Shown: positions 50,436-58,270 of the stretch, in pieces | Numbering within the stretch: the first letter of the stretch is position 1 | Layout: each line of letters begins with the position of its first letter | Origin: an uncultured Muribaculaceae bacterium | GTDB taxonomy: Bacteria; Bacteroidota; Bacteroidia; Bacteroidales; Muribaculaceae | Assembly (NCBI GenBank): GCA_910583525.1 | Contig: CAJTXL010000003.1 | Span: 62,001 to 126,000, forward strand | Direction of reading: 5' to 3' | DNA: 64,000 nt | Made by a program: the position numbers and the translations under genes | Notes under the pieces: generated by a model | What the model was told of the DNA's origin: nothing | What the model saw: the letters and a program-made list of their open reading frames with translations, nothing else | The model's database searches: none

Positions 50436-50906
50436 ATGGCAATCACCTATATGACAAAAGACGGCTATGACCGCAAAATGGAAGAAATAGCCTACCTCGA
50501 AACAGTGAAACGCCCCGAAATCAGCCGCGCCATTGCAGAAGCGCGCGACAAAGGCGACCTGTCGGAAAACGCCGAATACGACGCCGCTAAAGAAGCTCAG
50601 GGCCTCCTGGAGATGAAAATAGCCCAGCTCAAAGACCTCGTAGCCAACGCGCGCATCATCGACGAAAGCAAACTCGGCACCGACGAAGTGCAGATGCTCA
50701 ACCGTGTGCGCATTCGCAACGTCGACACCGGCATGGAAGCCGAGTACACCATCGTGGCCGACAGCGAAGCCGATATGAAAGCCAAAAAGATAGCCATATC
50801 GACACCCATCGCACGCGGCCTGCTCGGACACAAGAAAGGCGAGACCGTCGAAATCACCATTCCGGCCGGAAAAGTTCGCTTCGAAATCATAGAGATAGGC
50901 CTGTAA
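50436..50906 (+). CDS. greA: Transcription elongation factor GreA
   Basis: The 156-residue protein has the N-terminal coiled coil (K-M-E-E-I-A-Y-L-E-T, then A-R-D-K-G-D-L-S-E-N-A-E-Y) whose acidic tip (D-L-S-E-N-A-E-Y) enters the RNA polymerase channel, and the FKBP-like C-terminal domain (S-T-P-I-A-R-G-L-L-G-H-K-K-G-E-T-V). GreA rescues backtracked polymerase by promoting transcript cleavage. It is followed by the HIT gene after 27 bases, a pairing I regard as ordinary in this phylum. Confidence 0.97.
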   Translation: MAITYMTKDGYDRKMEEIAYLETVKRPEISRAIAEARDKGDLSENAEYDAAKEAQGLLEMKIAQLKDLVANARIIDESKLGTDEVQMLNRVRIRNVDTGMEAEYTIVADSEADMKAKKIAISTPIARGLLGHKKGETVEITIPAGKVRFEIIEIGL

Positions 50907-50933
50907 ACACACTCTCACACAAAACACACAGCA

Positions 50934-51329
50934 ATGCCCTCTATATTTTCACGCATCATAGCCGGAGAAATACCCTCGTACAAAGTCGCCGAAGACGAGC
51001 ACCACTACGCATTTCTCGACATCAATCCCCTCACCGAAGGGCACACATTGGTTGTGCCAAAGCGTGAGGTAGACTACATCTTCGACCTCTCCGACCAAGA
51101 GTACGCCGACCTGCAGCTCTTCGCCAAGCGCGTGGCACGCGCCGTGGAGCAGAGCACCGACTGCAAGCGCATAGCAACGGCAGTAATCGGCATGGAAGTG
51201 CCGCACGCACACATCCATATCGTACCCATCAAAAAAGAATCGGACATGGACTTCCGCAAGCAGAAACTAAGCCTGTCTGCCGAACGCATGGCCGAAATCG
51301 CGGCAACCATAGCATCGAATTTCAAATAA
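50934..51329 (+). CDS. HIT-family nucleotide hydrolase/transferase
   Basis: The 131 residues contain F-S-R-I-I-A-G-E-I-P-S at the start and the histidine triad V-P-H-A-H-I-H-I-V-P near 98-107, with the central His as nucleophile. The length and motifs match HinT-like hydrolases that cleave AMP-N bonds. Start to greA distance and the 4-base gap to the next gene suggest one transcript. The physiological substrate is unknown. Confidence 0.95.
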   Translation: MPSIFSRIIAGEIPSYKVAEDEHHYAFLDINPLTEGHTLVVPKREVDYIFDLSDQEYADLQLFAKRVARAVEQSTDCKRIATAVIGMEVPHAHIHIVPIKKESDMDFRKQKLSLSAERMAEIAATIASNFK

Positions 51330-51333
51330 GCAT

Positions 51334-52413
51334 ATGAAGAAAATCATTGCAGCCGCTGCCGCCGGACTTCTGTTGGCATCATGCGGCAACAAAACGGGCT
51401 GGAGCGTCGAAGGCAACATCGAAGGCGCCCCCGACGGACAGAAACTCGCCCTCGAAGCATACAACGCCGGCCGATGGTACGTGCTCGACAGCATATCGGT
51501 CGACAAACACGGACGGTTCAGCCACCGCGCCGACGAACCGATGGCATCCGCCGATATTCTGCGCCTTACGATGCCCGGCAAAGGCAGCATCCATTTCCCG
51601 ATAGCGAACAACGACGCCATCGAAATCGAGGCCGACGCAGCATCGTTCGGCACCGGCCACAGCCTTTCGGGCACGGCCATGGCTGAAGCCGTCTCGGCAA
51701 TCGACAGCACTGTCGCCGCCACGCCCTCGCTCCCCGAGCTGCAACGTAAGCTCACACGGTTCATTACAGCCGACACCACCGGCCTGGTGGCATATTATGC
51801 CGTCGGAAAAGCCGTTGCCAACAAGCCCGTCTTCGACCCCGACGACAGCTTCGGCAACCGCATATACGGTGCCGCAGCGCAGGTCTATGCCCATTACCGT
51901 CCGCTCGACCCTCGCGGAATGGCACTGAGGCAGGCGTTCTTCGACGGCCGCCGCGCCCTCGGCAAAGCGCCCGAGATGCCCGACGCCCCCACCGTAGAAA
52001 TCCCTGCATCCGGCCTCATCGACATAGTGCGCTACGACAACCAAGGCAAAGAGCACTCGCTGAGCGATGTCGCATCACAGGGAAAAGTAGTCCTGCTGAG
52101 CTTCACAAACTATTCCATGCCTGCATCTCCGGCATACAATGCCATCCTCAACGACCTCTACACACTCTACCGCGACCGCGGCCTTGAAATCTACCAGCTC
52201 GCTTTCGACCCCGACGAAGTCGAGTGGAAAGAAGCCGCCCTCAACCTGCCGTGGATAACGGTATGGAACTCGCCGTCCGACGGAGCCTCAGTCCTCGCCT
52301 CGTACAACATCGGCGCACTGCCTTTGACATACATCATCGACCGCAAGGGCGACATAGGCAAACGCATAGCCGACCCCTCGGCCATAGCGAAAGAAGTAGC
52401 CAAATATTTCTGA
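51334..52413 (+). CDS. DUF4369/thioredoxin-fold lipoprotein without CxxC
   Basis: The 359-residue product has a lipobox (L-L-A-S-C, Cys about residue 17). Residues ~22-110 fit a DUF4369-type beta domain (G-N-I-E-G-A-P-D-G-Q-K-L-A-L). Residues ~230-359 form an AhpC/TSA thioredoxin fold (G-K-V-V-L-L-S-F-T-N, I-G-A-L-P-L-T-Y-I-I-D-R-K-G). Where relatives have W-C-x-x-C, this one has N-Y-S-M-P-A-S-P, so it cannot do thiol redox chemistry. A binding or structural role in the envelope is more likely. It sits four bases after the HIT gene. Confidence 0.85.
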   Translation: MKKIIAAAAAGLLLASCGNKTGWSVEGNIEGAPDGQKLALEAYNAGRWYVLDSISVDKHGRFSHRADEPMASADILRLTMPGKGSIHFPIANNDAIEIEADAASFGTGHSLSGTAMAEAVSAIDSTVAATPSLPELQRKLTRFITADTTGLVAYYAVGKAVANKPVFDPDDSFGNRIYGAAAQVYAHYRPLDPRGMALRQAFFDGRRALGKAPEMPDAPTVEIPASGLIDIVRYDNQGKEHSLSDVASQGKVVLLSFTNYSMPASPAYNAILNDLYTLYRDRGLEIYQLAFDPDEVEWKEAALNLPWITVWNSPSDGASVLASYNIGALPLTYIIDRKGDIGKRIADPSAIAKEVAKYF

Positions 52414-52423
52414 AATACATCGG

Positions 52424-52456
52424 CATTCAATGTGCCGCGTTACGGCACATTGAATG
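52424..52456 (+). terminator. Stem-loop after the thioredoxin-fold gene
   Basis: CATTCAATGTGCCG pairs perfectly with CGGCACATTGAATG around five bases. No T run follows, so it may stabilise the 3' end rather than terminate alone. Confidence 0.55.
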
Positions 52457-52516
52457 TTCCGACCGATTTTAGACCTGTTTTGTACGATTTTACACCTCTT
52501 CAGGCATCCTATTACC

Positions 52517-52524
52517 TAACTTTG
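52517..52524 (+). promoter_or_regulatory. -7 box upstream of the 52548 repeat
   Basis: TAACTTTG fits the -7 consensus and lies 24 bases before the repeat. RNA starting here would carry the whole 194-base element as 5' leader of the GH20 gene. Confidence 0.55.
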
Positions 52525-52547
52525 CACAAACATCTAAGAAACAATTT

Positions 52548-52741
52548 AAGTAACTCGCAAAAATTAGCTAATGCTTATTTGAGAAGGATTTTCGAGCGAT
52601 TTTGGGCATGGAGCAAAGGAGTGTAGCGAGCTACACGACTGAGCGACAGGCACAAAAGCGCCGAAAAGACGAACAAAGAAGCATTAGCCCGTAGGGTTAC
52701 TTGATATAAATTTATTATTAACTAATTTTTGTGAGTTACTT
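52548..52741 (+). repeat. 194-bp structured inverted-repeat element, copy in the GH20 leader
   Basis: It is identical to the copy at 24439 for its first ~156 bases, then differs only in a short AT-rich spacer. Ends are AAGTAACTCGCAAAAATTAG and CTAATTTTTGTGAGTTACTT. The central hairpin GTGTAGC-GA-GCTACAC is at 52621-52636. The element ends 21 bases before the GH20 ATG and begins 24 bases after a -7 box. Confidence 0.85.
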
Positions 52742-52762
52742 AAAACCCAATAATTTAAAATC

Positions 52763-55027
52763 ATGAAAAACAAACTATTGTTAGTCCTGTTGGGCGCCAT
52801 CGCAGTTTGTTGGGCCGCATGCTCGGGAGAAAAGAAAACCGACAGCACCCCTGACGTGAAAGTGCATTGGAGTGCACGCAACCTGCCACTCGACTCCACC
52901 GGAGTACAGCGCCATATGCAGACCCTCCTCGTGTCCGGAAAGCTCGACAACGTAAAGCAGCTCGCATTCAACCACTTCCAGCGCGGCATGAAACCGATGA
53001 ACCCGGCCGACACCTTTGTTGAGATAGTGCCCAACTACTACGCAATCGCTTCGCCACGCTTCGCGCAGGCCAAGCCCGGCGATACAATCGCAATAGAGAT
53101 ACTCACCGACGGAACCATCGAATCAATCTGCTACGGCGTCGAAAGCGTGCACACGGTGCTCGCCGACGGCACCACAGCCCCGGCTGAGCTGACATTCGCC
53201 GACATGACCGTCAGCCGCGACGGATATGCCGGCGCGCGCCGCGACCTCATGCCTTACGGCGACACCGTTTACGCCTTCAACGAAAGCCTCAAACCGTGCT
53301 GCAGCAAAAACAGCATATACAATGTAGTCCCATCCTTTAAAAACATCGAGCTGACAGGCGGCGAAAGCACCGTAAACCCGGCAGAAGCCACTTTCAAACC
53401 CATCGGAAACGCCACAAAAGACGGAGAATACCGCATTACCGTCGCCGACGGCAAAATGACCGTCGAAGCACCCGAAAAACAATGGGCACAGCTCGGCATG
53501 CGCATGCGCCACCTCTTCGGCGACAAGCCCGCAGAAATGCCCAACGCCGTCATCACCGACTATCCTTCGCTCGAATACCGCGGACTGATGATTGACATTG
53601 CACGCAACTTCCAGAAACCCGAAGAAATGAAACGCGTGCTCGACCTCATGGCAATCTACGGGCTCAACACCCTGCATTTCCACTGCGTCGACGACGAAGC
53701 ATGGCGTGTAGAAATCGACGGTCTGCCCGAGCTCACCGAACTCGGAAGCCGCCACGGCTATTACGCCCCCGGCTCAGACCCCGACTATCTGCCGGTTATA
53801 TACGCCGGCGACGGCAACCCCGACTCCAAGACAGGCACCGCCAACGGATATTTCACCCGTCAGGACTACGTCGACATGGTGCACTATGCCGACAGCCTCG
53901 GCATAGTCGTCATTCCCGAAATCGAATCGCCCGGACATGCACGCGCCTCAATAAAAGCAATGGAATTGAGAGCAAAACGCACCGGCGACAACTCGTGGCT
54001 GCTCCGCGAAACCGACGACGCTTCGACCTTCTCTTCGGCCCAGGCTTTCCGCGACAACGTGATGAGCCCGGCGCTCGAAGGCCCGTATAAATTCATGGAC
54101 AAAGTGGCCGACGAATTCATAGCAATGCACAAAGAAGCCGGAGCACCCATCCCGGCAATCCATATCGGTGGCGACGAAGTGGCCCACGGAGCATGGAGCG
54201 GCAGCCCGAAAGTGCAGGAGCTGATGAAGAAAGAAGGCCTCACAAGCGAAAAAGAAGTACACGCATACTTCGCCGACCGCGTGCGCCAAATTTTCGACGC
54301 CAAAGGCATAAAATACGCCGGATGGCAAGAAGTATCGCTGCGCCACCCCGACGAATACAACAAAAAAATGTCACCCTCGGCCTACTCCATCAACTGCTGG
54401 AGCACGCTCGGCCGCAACAAGACCGTGCCCGACGAACTCGCCAAAGCCGGATATCCCATCGTGCTCAGCAACGTGGAGCACTACTACCTCGACATGGCCT
54501 ATAGCGGACATCCCCACGAACGCGGCCTCACATGGGGCGGTTTCGTCGACGAGTTCACAGCCCTCAACGGCTACCCGGCCACGCTCTGCACCGTCAAAGA
54601 CGCAAATCTTCGCGGCATACAAGGCCAGTTATGGTCTGAATCAATCCGTGGCCCCGAAAACCTCGAAGAACTGCTTCTGCCCAAAATGCTCGGCCTGGCC
54701 GAACGCGCATGGAACCCCGACAGCACATACTGCAACGCAGGTTTCAACGCCGTTGTAAACAAAGAAGTGCCCAAATGGCAAGCAGACGGTTACACATTCC
54801 ACGTCCGCCAGCCCGGCATCAAACTTCTCGACGGCGGCAAATTCACCGTCAACAGCTCCTTCCCCGACGCAGTAATCCGATACACATTCGGCACTGAACA
54901 TCCCGGCGAGAACTCACCCGTAGCCAAGCCCGGCGAGGAAATCGAGTATGGCGACGCCGAACAGATACGCGCCGTACAATGGGTCGAAGGCCGCCCGTCA
55001 CACGTGTCGGTGCTCTACACCAAATAA
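52763..55027 (+). CDS. GH20 beta-N-acetylhexosaminidase, lipoprotein
   Basis: The 754-residue protein has a lipobox (W-A-A-C, Cys about residue 20). A GH20b-like N-terminal domain leads to the TIM barrel from ~270 (R-G-L-M-I-D-I-A-R-N-F). The catalytic Asp471-Glu472 pair lies in H-I-G-G-D-E-V, preceded by H-C-V-D-D-E-A-W-R. The barrel ends near W-S-E-S-I and A-E-R-A-W-N. GH20 enzymes remove terminal GlcNAc or GalNAc from host glycans or peptidoglycan fragments. The gene is monocistronic between a repeat-bearing leader and a terminator, not part of a SusCD locus here. Confidence 0.94.
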   Translation: MKNKLLLVLLGAIAVCWAACSGEKKTDSTPDVKVHWSARNLPLDSTGVQRHMQTLLVSGKLDNVKQLAFNHFQRGMKPMNPADTFVEIVPNYYAIASPRFAQAKPGDTIAIEILTDGTIESICYGVESVHTVLADGTTAPAELTFADMTVSRDGYAGARRDLMPYGDTVYAFNESLKPCCSKNSIYNVVPSFKNIELTGGESTVNPAEATFKPIGNATKDGEYRITVADGKMTVEAPEKQWAQLGMRMRHLFGDKPAEMPNAVITDYPSLEYRGLMIDIARNFQKPEEMKRVLDLMAIYGLNTLHFHCVDDEAWRVEIDGLPELTELGSRHGYYAPGSDPDYLPVIYAGDGNPDSKTGTANGYFTRQDYVDMVHYADSLGIVVIPEIESPGHARASIKAMELRAKRTGDNSWLLRETDDASTFSSAQAFRDNVMSPALEGPYKFMDKVADEFIAMHKEAGAPIPAIHIGGDEVAHGAWSGSPKVQELMKKEGLTSEKEVHAYFADRVRQIFDAKGIKYAGWQEVSLRHPDEYNKKMSPSAYSINCWSTLGRNKTVPDELAKAGYPIVLSNVEHYYLDMAYSGHPHERGLTWGGFVDEFTALNGYPATLCTVKDANLRGIQGQLWSESIRGPENLEELLLPKMLGLAERAWNPDSTYCNAGFNAVVNKEVPKWQADGYTFHVRQPGIKLLDGGKFTVNSSFPDAVIRYTFGTEHPGENSPVAKPGEEIEYGDAEQIRAVQWVEGRPSHVSVLYTK

Positions 55028-55041
55028 CGCGACAAACACTA

Positions 55042-55084
55042 CACAAATAAAGCCGTCGACGAAATCGCCGACGGCTTTATTTGT
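55042..55084. terminator. Bidirectional terminator between GH20 gene and oxidoreductase operon
   Basis: ACAAATAAAGCCGTCG and CGACGGCTTTATTTGT pair around a short loop between convergent genes, with A/T tracts on both sides. Confidence 0.85.
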
Positions 55085-55108
55085 GCTAATTAACTTGTAC
55101 TATTCGAT

Positions 55109-55645
55109 TTAGCCGACAAGCGTCATGCCCTTTTTGAGGGCCTGCTCGTTGAGCGGCAACAGATGGTGGTGACGCTCGGGAAGAGTCTTCTTGAGGCCGC
55201 GCAGCACGGCATCGATTTCTACCACGGGACGGCATTTCAGCAACGCGCCGAGCAGTATCATATTATATGTCTTTGAGTTTTTAAGCTCGATGGCGGCATC
55301 CATGGCATCGACCGGCACCACGCGGATGTCGGTGCGCGTAGGCAGATGATGTATGCCCGAAGGGTCATAAATCAGCGTGCCTCCGGCTTTCACCTTGCCC
55401 TCGAATTTGTCGAGGCTCTGCTGGTTAAGCACCACCGCCGTGTCGTAGCTGTCGAGCACAGGCGAACTGATGGGTGCATCCGAGAGTATGACCGTAACAT
55501 TGGCCGTGCCGCCGCGCTGTTCGGGGCCGTACGACGGCATCCATGTCACTTCAAGATTGTCCATAAGACCCGCATAAGCGAGTATTTTGCCCATCGACAG
55601 CACTCCTTGGCCGCCGAAGCCGGCTATTACTATTTCTTCTTTCAT
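55109..55645 (-). CDS. 2-oxoacid:ferredoxin oxidoreductase gamma subunit
   Basis: Start 55645 (M-K-E-E-I-V-I-A-G-F-G-G-Q-G-V) gives 178 residues. The G-F-G-G-Q-G-V-L-S-M-G motif and P-S-Y-G-P-E-Q-R-G-G-T-A typify the gamma domain. It is last in the delta-alpha-beta-gamma order. The complex decarboxylates a 2-oxoacid to the acyl-CoA and reduces ferredoxin; branched-chain (Vor) or 2-oxoglutarate (Kor) types look alike at this level. Confidence 0.92.
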   Translation of the reverse strand: MKEEIVIAGFGGQGVLSMGKILAYAGLMDNLEVTWMPSYGPEQRGGTANVTVILSDAPISSPVLDSYDTAVVLNQQSLDKFEGKVKAGGTLIYDPSGIHHLPTRTDIRVVPVDAMDAAIELKNSKTYNMILLGALLKCRPVVEIDAVLRGLKKTLPERHHHLLPLNEQALKKGMTLVG

Positions 55646-55653
55646 AGTGTGTC

Positions 55654-56427
55654 TCAGGCTTTGGATTCTACATCTTTGAGGTCGCCGAGAGGATATTTCT
55701 CGAACATATGCTCTACCATCCATTCGTTGGACTGCGCCGGGCTGAGTTTCCATCCCGAATTGCACGTAGCCACGATTTCGACAACCGAAGTGCCGCGTTT
55801 CTCCACCGAGTTGGTGAACGCCTTCTTGATTGCCGCCTTGGCCTTGCGCACCGCAGCGGGCGTATGCACCGCCTGACGGGTGACATAGCACGTGCCGTCG
55901 AGCTGCGCCAGCAGCGGCGTGATGGCGAGCGGATATCCGTTAAGGTCGGCACGGCGTCCGTAAGGAGTGGTGGCGGTCTTCATGCCGAGCAACGTCGTAG
56001 GCGCCATCTGGCCTCCCGTCATGCCGTAGATGCCGTTGTTTATGAATATTATAGTGATGTCCTCGCCACGGTTGGCGGCGTGGATGGTCTCGGCGGTGCC
56101 GATAGCCGAAAGGTCGCCGTCGCCCTGATATGTGAAGACAAGGCGGTCGGGGTTCAGGCGCGAAGCCGCAGTGGCAAGCGCCGGAGCACGGCCGTGGGCG
56201 GCTTCAATCCAGTCGATATCGATATAGTTGTAGGCGAACACGGCACACCCCACAGGGGCTATGCCTATGGCTTTGGGCGCAAGACCCATCTCGTCGAGGA
56301 GCTCGGCCACAAGACGGTGCACCACACCATGGCTGCAGCCGGGGCAATAGTGCGTATGTACGTCTGTCAGAAGCCGCGGGCGCGAATAAACCTTATTCTC
56401 GGGGCGGATGATTTCTTCAGGTTTCAT
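55654..56427 (-). CDS. 2-oxoacid:ferredoxin oxidoreductase beta subunit (TPP-binding)
   Basis: The 257 residues include Y-C-P-G-C-S-H-G near 28-35, G-D-G-D-L-S-A-I-G (TPP/Mg motif) at about 100-108 and F-I-N-N-G-I-Y-G-M-T-G-G-Q. This subunit holds thiamine diphosphate and the reaction centre with alpha. It lies between alpha and gamma with gaps of 8-12 bases. Confidence 0.93.
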   Translation of the reverse strand: MKPEEIIRPENKVYSRPRLLTDVHTHYCPGCSHGVVHRLVAELLDEMGLAPKAIGIAPVGCAVFAYNYIDIDWIEAAHGRAPALATAASRLNPDRLVFTYQGDGDLSAIGTAETIHAANRGEDITIIFINNGIYGMTGGQMAPTTLLGMKTATTPYGRRADLNGYPLAITPLLAQLDGTCYVTRQAVHTPAAVRKAKAAIKKAFTNSVEKRGTSVVEIVATCNSGWKLSPAQSNEWMVEHMFEKYPLGDLKDVESKA

Positions 56428-56439
56428 GTGGGAGCTGTT

Positions 56440-57525
56440 TTAGAATTCGACTTGAAAATGCTTGTTTAATGCGTCGAGAACCTCGCCGGGGTTCGGGACG
56501 ATGCCGCCCATGCGTCCGAAATGGAACACGTCGACAGCGCCGTTGGCGGCGAGACGGACATCTTCGACCATCTGGCCGGCATTCAGCTCGACGGTAAGGA
56601 TGCCTTTTACCCGGCCGGCAAGACGCGAAATTTCGGCATAGGGGAAAGGCCAAAGCGTTATGGGGCGCAGCATGCCTATCTTGTGGCCGGCCGCACGGGC
56701 GTCTTCAATAGCCTTGAGGCATATGCGTGCAACTGAGCCGAATGCCACGATGAGGTATTCGGCATCGTCGGTATAATATTCCTGATAGCGCACCTCGTTT
56801 GCTTCTATCTCGCGGTAAGTGCGCTGGAAACGCAGGTTGTTCTCTTCCATCTTGGCCGAGTCAAGCTCAAGCGACGTAACCACATTGCGGTGGCTGCGGT
56901 CACCGCGGCCGCATGCAGCCCAAGGACACTGTCGGCGGATTTCTTCGTCGGTGCGCCGGGCACGCTGTTCGGGCAGCACCACCTTCTCCATCATCTGCCC
57001 CACTATTCCGTCTGCCAGAATCATGGCCGGAGTGCGGTATTTGAAGGCAAGGTCAAAGCCCAATGCCACGAAGTCGGCCATCTCCTGCACCGTCGACGGA
57101 GCAAGCACTATAAGATGGTAGTCACCGTGGCCGCCGCCTTTGGTGGCCTGGAAATAATCGGCCTGCGACGGCTGTATCGTGCCGAGGCCGGGGCCGCCGC
57201 GCATCACATTCACAATGAGAGCCGGGAGCTCGGATGCCGCAAGATAGCTTATGCCCTCCTGTTTGAGGCTGACGCCCGGCGACGACGACGATGTCATCAC
57301 GGCACGGCCCGTAGCGGCGCCACCATATACCATATTTATTGCCGCGACTTCGCTCTCGGCCTGAAGGACGGTCATGCCCGTCGTCTCCCAAGGGCGAAGC
57401 TCGGCCAAAGTCTCAAGGACTTCAGACTGTGGGGTTATAGGGTAACCGAAGTAGCCGTCGGCGCCATAACGGATGGCGGCATGGGCTATGGCCTCGTTGC
57501 CCTTCATCAGTTTTACTTCTTCCAT
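56440..57525 (-). CDS. vorB: 2-oxoacid:ferredoxin oxidoreductase alpha subunit (VorB-like)
   Basis: The 361-residue protein starts with K-G-N-E-A-I-A-H-A-A-I-R and has F-G-Y-P-I-T-P-Q-S-E (about 22-31), A-V-M-T-S-S-S-S-P-G-V-S and R-G-G-P-G-L-G-T-I-Q. It binds the pyrimidine end of TPP and the substrate. The name VorB is commonly used for Bacteroidales homologs; I keep it as family label, since substrate choice (3-methyl-2-oxobutanoate against 2-oxoglutarate) cannot be read here. Confidence 0.9.
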   Translation of the reverse strand: MEEVKLMKGNEAIAHAAIRYGADGYFGYPITPQSEVLETLAELRPWETTGMTVLQAESEVAAINMVYGGAATGRAVMTSSSSPGVSLKQEGISYLAASELPALIVNVMRGGPGLGTIQPSQADYFQATKGGGHGDYHLIVLAPSTVQEMADFVALGFDLAFKYRTPAMILADGIVGQMMEKVVLPEQRARRTDEEIRRQCPWAACGRGDRSHRNVVTSLELDSAKMEENNLRFQRTYREIEANEVRYQEYYTDDAEYLIVAFGSVARICLKAIEDARAAGHKIGMLRPITLWPFPYAEISRLAGRVKGILTVELNAGQMVEDVRLAANGAVDVFHFGRMGGIVPNPGEVLDALNKHFQVEF

Positions 57526-57566
57526 GTCGTTAAAGTTTTTTCAAGGTGATAAAGGTTGATTGAGGT

Positions 57567-57803
57567 TCAATTGCCACGGTCGACCACCCGGTAGACCTCG
57601 ATGCAGGCATCGGGGCATACTGTCGCACAGGCGGCACAGCCTATGCAGGCTTCGGGCTTGGCCGCAAAGGCATAGCGGTAGCCTCGGTCATTGACTTCTT
57701 TGGGCTGCAACGACAACACATCGGCCGGACATGCCACAACGCAAAGTTCGCAGCCTTTGCAATGCATGCTGTCGATAGTCACCGCGCCAAATACTTTTGC
57801 CAT
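57567..57803 (-). CDS. 4Fe-4S dicluster ferredoxin subunit (delta)
   Basis: The 78 residues hold two cluster motifs, C-K-G-C-E-L-C-V-V-A-C-P and C-I-G-C-A-A-C-A-T-V-C-P, i.e. two CxxCxxCxxxCP sets. It carries electrons from the TPP centre to free ferredoxin. It is first in the operon, 41 bases before alpha. Confidence 0.95.
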   Translation of the reverse strand: MAKVFGAVTIDSMHCKGCELCVVACPADVLSLQPKEVNDRGYRYAFAAKPEACIGCAACATVCPDACIEVYRVVDRGN

Positions 57804-57831
57804 AGTAGTAGTGTTTTGGGGTTATCTATCG

Positions 57832-57839
57832 CAAAAGTA
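57832..57839 (-). promoter_or_regulatory. -7 box of the oxidoreductase operon
   Basis: TACTTTTG on the minus strand, about 29 bases before the ferredoxin ATG. No clear TTG is at the right distance. Confidence 0.5.
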
Positions 57840-58023
57840 GCAAAAAGTTTTTAATACACACCATGCACGGCACTTTTTTTGAAAAAAATAAGCACCTCGC
57901 CCAAACTCTAATATATATCTATGACAAAACGAAAACGGAGCTGTCTCACGACGCCCCGCTTCAAATACACAATTATCTATAAAACAACTATTTAATGTCC
58001 ATGATGTCTGGAATTCTCACAAT

Positions 58024-58148
58024 AAAAAACGCCACTTCTTGCATCGCGAGCGATGCCCGGGTGGTGCGACTGTAAGCCGAGGCTCTTAGACAGAAATAAA
58101 CCGATAGAGTTTGTCTACACGGCCGATACTCGACTTTGGTCACTTTTC
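58024..58148 (-). ncRNA. Candidate small RNA with own promoter and terminator
   Basis: A full promoter (TTTG, 19 bases, TAATTTTG) at 58154-58184 drives the minus strand into a region without an open frame. TAGACA can pair with TGTCTA and GCCG with CGGC in the middle. The 3' end is a two-level stem: CCAC/GTGG outside GCATCG-CTCG-CGATGC, followed by CG and six T at 58025-58029. The oxidoreductase operon downstream has its own -7 box, so this looks like a free RNA of about 125 bases rather than its leader. I do not match it to a named family; a 6S-like RNA was considered. The rest of 57840-58023 shows nothing I can assign. Confidence 0.6.
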
Positions 58149-58153
58149 GGATG

Positions 58154-58184
58154 CAAAATTAAACACATAATTCCGTTTTGCAAA
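58154..58184 (-). promoter_or_regulatory. Promoter of the small RNA candidate
   Basis: On the minus strand TTTG (58181-58184) is followed after 19 bases by TAATTTTG (58154-58161), a good match to the Bacteroidota consensus. Confidence 0.7.
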
Positions 58185-58270
58185 CATATGCTAAGTTAAT
58201 TTTTGCTAATAAGTTTTACGAACATTCAAAACGCAATATACGGCTGTTCTTTTACGTTATCCATCATACA

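Noticed and set aside
57804..58023. Riboswitch leader of the oxidoreductase operon
   Set aside because: The terminator at 58025 is 220 bases upstream and a separate -7 box lies at 57832-57839, so the structured RNA is more likely independent.
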